42,663 nt of DNA, taken from CAUZFZ01 sp963579025 (GTDB lineage: Bacteria; Planctomycetota; Planctomycetia; Planctomycetales; Planctomycetaceae). The position numbers and the translations under genes are program-made. The notes beneath the pieces are model-generated. The model was not told the DNA's origin, searched no databases, and saw only the letters and a program-made list of their open reading frames with translations. Position 1 is the first letter of the stretch. Every line of letters begins with the position of its first letter. This document shows positions 40,350 through 42,663 of this stretch, in pieces. Where the stretch lies: the NCBI GenBank assembly GCA_963579025.1, contig CAUZFZ010000088.1:1-42663 (forward strand), in the 5' to 3' direction.

Positions 40350-40819
40350 GCTCGATTTCGCGTGTCGGTCGAGGATTCATCTGCGTGACTGCCCAGTCGC
40401 CCCATCGCAACCTCGAGCAGTTGCACCAGACTCGGACGGTCGAGCATCTCAACGGCACGATGGAACGAAGCCCAGCAACGTTGCCGCTGCGCTCCTTCCT
40501 TCCAAACCTGACTGGAGTGGGCCACCTCCATCAGTAGCACTGATACGGAAAAACTCTCACCGCGCTTGCGATAGGCGTATTGGCCTAACGGCTCACCAAC
40601 GATGGCGCCGGTCACGCCGGCTTCCTCCAGAGCTTCGCAAAGGGCTGCCGATTCGATGGTCTCGTGTTCGCGTAGGCACCCTTTGGGAATCGACCAGCGA
40701 CCGGACCGTCTGGTCGTGATGAGGCAGAATTCCAGGCCCGAGTCCCCAATGCGATAGGGAACGGCACCTGCCTGCAACCGAATGGAGGGCGTCGCGTTTA
40801 AGTCAGCCGAGTCCGTCAT
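40340..40819 (-). CDS. Nudix hydrolase with altered Nudix box
   Basis: A 159-residue Nudix-fold protein; such enzymes hydrolyse nucleoside diphosphates linked to another group. SIRLQAGAVPYR begins the fold and GRWSIPKGCLREHETIESAA the Nudix box. Aligned to GX5EX7REUXEEXGU the box reads G....E.......CEALEEAGV: all acidic metal ligands are present, but the conserved Arg is Cys (TGC where CGC is expected). That Arg normally positions the catalytic Glu, so activity may be reduced. The later part (LLMEVAHSSQVWKEGAQRQR CWAS) matches the PKG-Nudix type resembling diphosphoinositol-polyphosphate phosphatases. The start at ATG 40819 has aggaag six bases upstream; an ATG eight codons earlier is also open. 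Confidence 0.85.
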   Translation of the reverse strand: MTDSADLNATPSIRLQAGAVPYRIGDSGLEFCLITTRRSGRWSIPKGCLREHETIESAALCEALEEAGVTGAIVGEPLGQYAYRKRGESFSVSVLLMEVAHSSQVWKEGAQRQRCWASFHRAVEMLDRPSLVQLLEVAMGRLGSHADESSTDTRNRASA

Positions 40820-40939
40820 CGTCACTTCCTGTGACTTGAGCATTCACATCCTTGAATGCAGTACCGCGTTTCAAGTCCGATCAGTAGGGGCACGTAGTAA
40901 AGCAACTCCGTTCATTACCGAGAAGATGCATTGTCGACG

Positions 40940-42523
40940 TCAGGCCTGTTCCGCGGTTTCAACCTTCGCCAGAGCAGCATTGATGCGTTCGAGTGTTTTG
41001 TCTTTTCCGACAAGGACCAGGCAGTCGTAGACGCCCGGACCAGTGGGGGAACCCGTGGAACTGATGCGCAAAGCGTGAATCAACAGGCCCGCACCGATCT
41101 CGCGGGATTCAACGAATGTCTGCAGTTCGGACTCGAGTCGCTCAGCAGTCCACTCGTCGATGCTGGCCAGGATCGTGTGGAAACTCGAAAGCAGATCGGG
41201 AACACCCGCTTTGCTCACGCGCTTCCGAAAGTCCTTTTCGCTGTATTCGATCTCGTCCCGGAAGAAGTAATCGAACGTAAGAATATCGCTGAAGACTTTG
41301 ATCCGATCACCGAGTGCTGCGACGACGTCGCGAACATGAGCGACCTGGGCTTCCGATGCATCCTCAGCGACCAGGCCGGCTCGTCGCAGATACCACAGAC
41401 AGCCATCTGCCAGACCTTCGGGAGCTAACTCGGTCATCCAGTGGGCCTGATAACTCATCAGCTTTTCAGGGTCGAACGCGGCCGATGCTTTCACAACTCG
41501 ACCCAGAGAGAAGTTCTCAATCAAGAATTCGAGCGACATGAATTCGGTGGTCTCATCAAATGACCAGCCGGTACGGCCCAGAGAATTCAGCAGACCGGCG
41601 GGCAGAAATCCTGTCTGCTCGTAAAACTCGACCATGACCGGGTTGACTGCCTCGCCATCCAGTCCGATGCGGTCGAGGACTCGATCTGAGATTTGAAACA
41701 GCACCTTGAAGTGGGGACTCTTGCGGTACTTTTCGATGTCTCGCTTCGAGATCTTCTTCTTCGTACCCGGTGCCATCACAAATGGGATGTGAGCAAACGT
41801 CGGTATCGTTTCGCCGAGTGCTTCGAACAGCAGCACTTGAATCGCACTGTTGGAAAGGTGTTCCTCGGCGCGGATCACGTGTGTGATATCGAGTTGCGCG
41901 TCGTCAACGACCGTGGCGAAGTTGTATAGCGGTGTGCCATTCGAACGCATGATGTTCGGGTCGAACATCAGATTTGAGTCCCATTCAACACGCCCTCGGA
42001 TTTCGTCTTCGATGGCGATCGTGCGGTCGCGAGGTACGAGAAATCGCAGGACCCAGGGATCGCCGCGGTCGAGTCGCGACTGAACATCAGACTCGTCCAG
42101 TTCCAGCGAGCGGCGGCTTGCGGCGGGTGGACGGCCTTCGCTGCGGGCGAGTTCCTTGTCCGCCTGAACCTGCTCGGTTGTGTCGAAGCAACGGTAGGCT
42201 TTGCCCTCGGCCAGCAGCCGGTCAGCGGCGGCCTCGTAGAGGTGATTCCGCTGGGACTGAAAATAAGGACCGTAGTCCCCGCCGACCTCGGGACCTTCGT
42301 CCCAGTCGAGGCCCAGCCAGCGGAATGCCTGTAAAATGGGAGCCAATGCAGCTTCGACGTTCCGTTCCCGATCGGTGTCGTCGATACGCAGGATAAACTG
42401 ACCACCGTGACGTCTCGCGTACAGCCAGTTGAACAACGCAGTACGCATCCCACCGATATGCATGTAACCCGTCGGACTGGGGGCGAAGCGGGTCCGGACG
42501 ATCGCAGCTTGATCTGACGCCAT
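40940..42523 (-). CDS. gltX: Glutamyl-tRNA synthetase
   Basis: A 527-residue class I aminoacyl-tRNA synthetase that charges tRNA-Glu with glutamate. The HIGH-like motif is in RTRFAPSPTGYMHIGGMRTA, followed by LFNWLYARRHGGQFILRIDD. RAEEHLSNSAIQVLLFEALG matches the catalytic core, and the KMSKS loop is present as KKKISKRDIEKY. The C-terminal ~180 residues form the anticodon-binding part (VVKASAAFDPEKL, HALRISSTGSPTGPGVYDCL). The ATG at 42523 is chosen because the conserved region begins seven residues later and agagg lies upstream; the frame is open to 42661 through repeat DNA. The length is somewhat longer than the typical ~470-500 residues. Confidence 0.95.
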   Translation of the reverse strand: MASDQAAIVRTRFAPSPTGYMHIGGMRTALFNWLYARRHGGQFILRIDDTDRERNVEAALAPILQAFRWLGLDWDEGPEVGGDYGPYFQSQRNHLYEAAADRLLAEGKAYRCFDTTEQVQADKELARSEGRPPAASRRSLELDESDVQSRLDRGDPWVLRFLVPRDRTIAIEDEIRGRVEWDSNLMFDPNIMRSNGTPLYNFATVVDDAQLDITHVIRAEEHLSNSAIQVLLFEALGETIPTFAHIPFVMAPGTKKKISKRDIEKYRKSPHFKVLFQISDRVLDRIGLDGEAVNPVMVEFYEQTGFLPAGLLNSLGRTGWSFDETTEFMSLEFLIENFSLGRVVKASAAFDPEKLMSYQAHWMTELAPEGLADGCLWYLRRAGLVAEDASEAQVAHVRDVVAALGDRIKVFSDILTFDYFFRDEIEYSEKDFRKRVSKAGVPDLLSSFHTILASIDEWTAERLESELQTFVESREIGAGLLIHALRISSTGSPTGPGVYDCLVLVGKDKTLERINAALAKVETAEQA

Positions 42524-42615
42524 CGACAATAGGCCTCTCACGGAATGTTCTGAAAATGGCACAATGACAGGCAACGCTGTGAAGCATTTTCTTGCGGAGA
42601 AAACAGGGCCTTCGT

Positions 42616-42641
42616 GGTAGCCGAAGTCGCCAGACTTTGGC
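42616..42641. repeat. REP-like hairpin repeat upstream of gltX
   Basis: ccgaagtcgccagactttgg (42621-42640) folds into an eight-pair stem (one G-U) with loop gcca. With its flank ggtag it matches 24611-24636 at all but one position. The bases after it (ccggtccgaacgg) may start a second unit cut by the window edge. Confidence 0.6.
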
Positions 42642-42663
42642 GGTCCGGTCCGAACGGCCAAAG

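Noticed and set aside
1..42663. Recoding of TGA as Trp or Gly throughout the genome
   Set aside because: Many intact genes here end in TGA (for example DUF1592, the HEAT protein, SDR, RsmD and gltX), and Trp is encoded by TGG.
1..42663. CRISPR array or tRNA genes
   Set aside because: No regularly spaced identical repeats with unique spacers were seen, and no cloverleaf with a GTTC-type T-arm was recognised in the intergenic gaps.

Overview
The window reads as a chromosomal segment of a member of the Planctomycetota. The evidence is a giant secreted PSD1-type cytochrome c / DUF1592-1588-1585 protein, a sulfatase, a DUF4838 protein, FG-GAP/ASPIC, lactonase and NHL beta-propellers, sialidase-like proteins and several Tat signals, mixed with ordinary housekeeping genes. 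Genes are widely spaced and on both strands. TGG encodes Trp and TGA is a normal stop for many genes, so the standard bacterial code applies.

Left edge (1-3483): the start of an ISL3-family transposase runs off the left end. The element appears to have landed inside a small GxxExxY-family gene, of which only the first ~39 codons remain. Next come, on the minus strand, a fused E1 alpha-beta thiamine-diphosphate dehydrogenase and a short-chain dehydrogenase whose catalytic Lys is Met. An inverted-repeat element rich in CACGAA lies on each side of the E1 gene.

Secreted-protein block (3763-20915, plus strand): seven genes in a row encode a DUF1592-family cytochrome, a DUF4838 protein, a 1563-residue glycosidase-like protein with HEAT repeats, a thioredoxin-like protein interrupted by one in-frame TGA right after a Cys, an FG-GAP/ASPIC protein, and two beta-propellers. 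All carry export signals, which suggests one extracytoplasmic catabolic unit. The thioredoxin-like gene is the most interesting item: both halves are in the same frame, the TGA falls where a redox Cys would sit, and hairpins follow it, so it is a candidate selenoprotein.

Mixed block (21086-31947): a cysteine-rich membrane protein, an NHL propeller (Tat), two sialidase-like proteins, a parallel beta-helix protein without a signal peptide, the 16S rRNA methyltransferase RsmD (C-terminal tail derived from an intergenic repeat), a sulfatase, a PAC2 protein and a Tat-exported amidohydrolase. Several intergenic hairpin repeats lie here.

Housekeeping and transport block (32212-42663): S-adenosylhomocysteinase (ahcY), a patatin-like lipase, an ammonium transporter with a possible 57-codon upstream gene overlapping its start and a strong terminator after it, a leucine-rich-repeat gene separated from its membrane anchor by a second in-frame TGA, a DUF47-PiT phosphate transport pair, a Nudix hydrolase with a changed Nudix-box Arg, and glutamyl-tRNA synthetase (gltX).

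No tRNA, rRNA, CRISPR array or known antiphage cassette was seen. All family assignments come from reading the translations, not from database searches.
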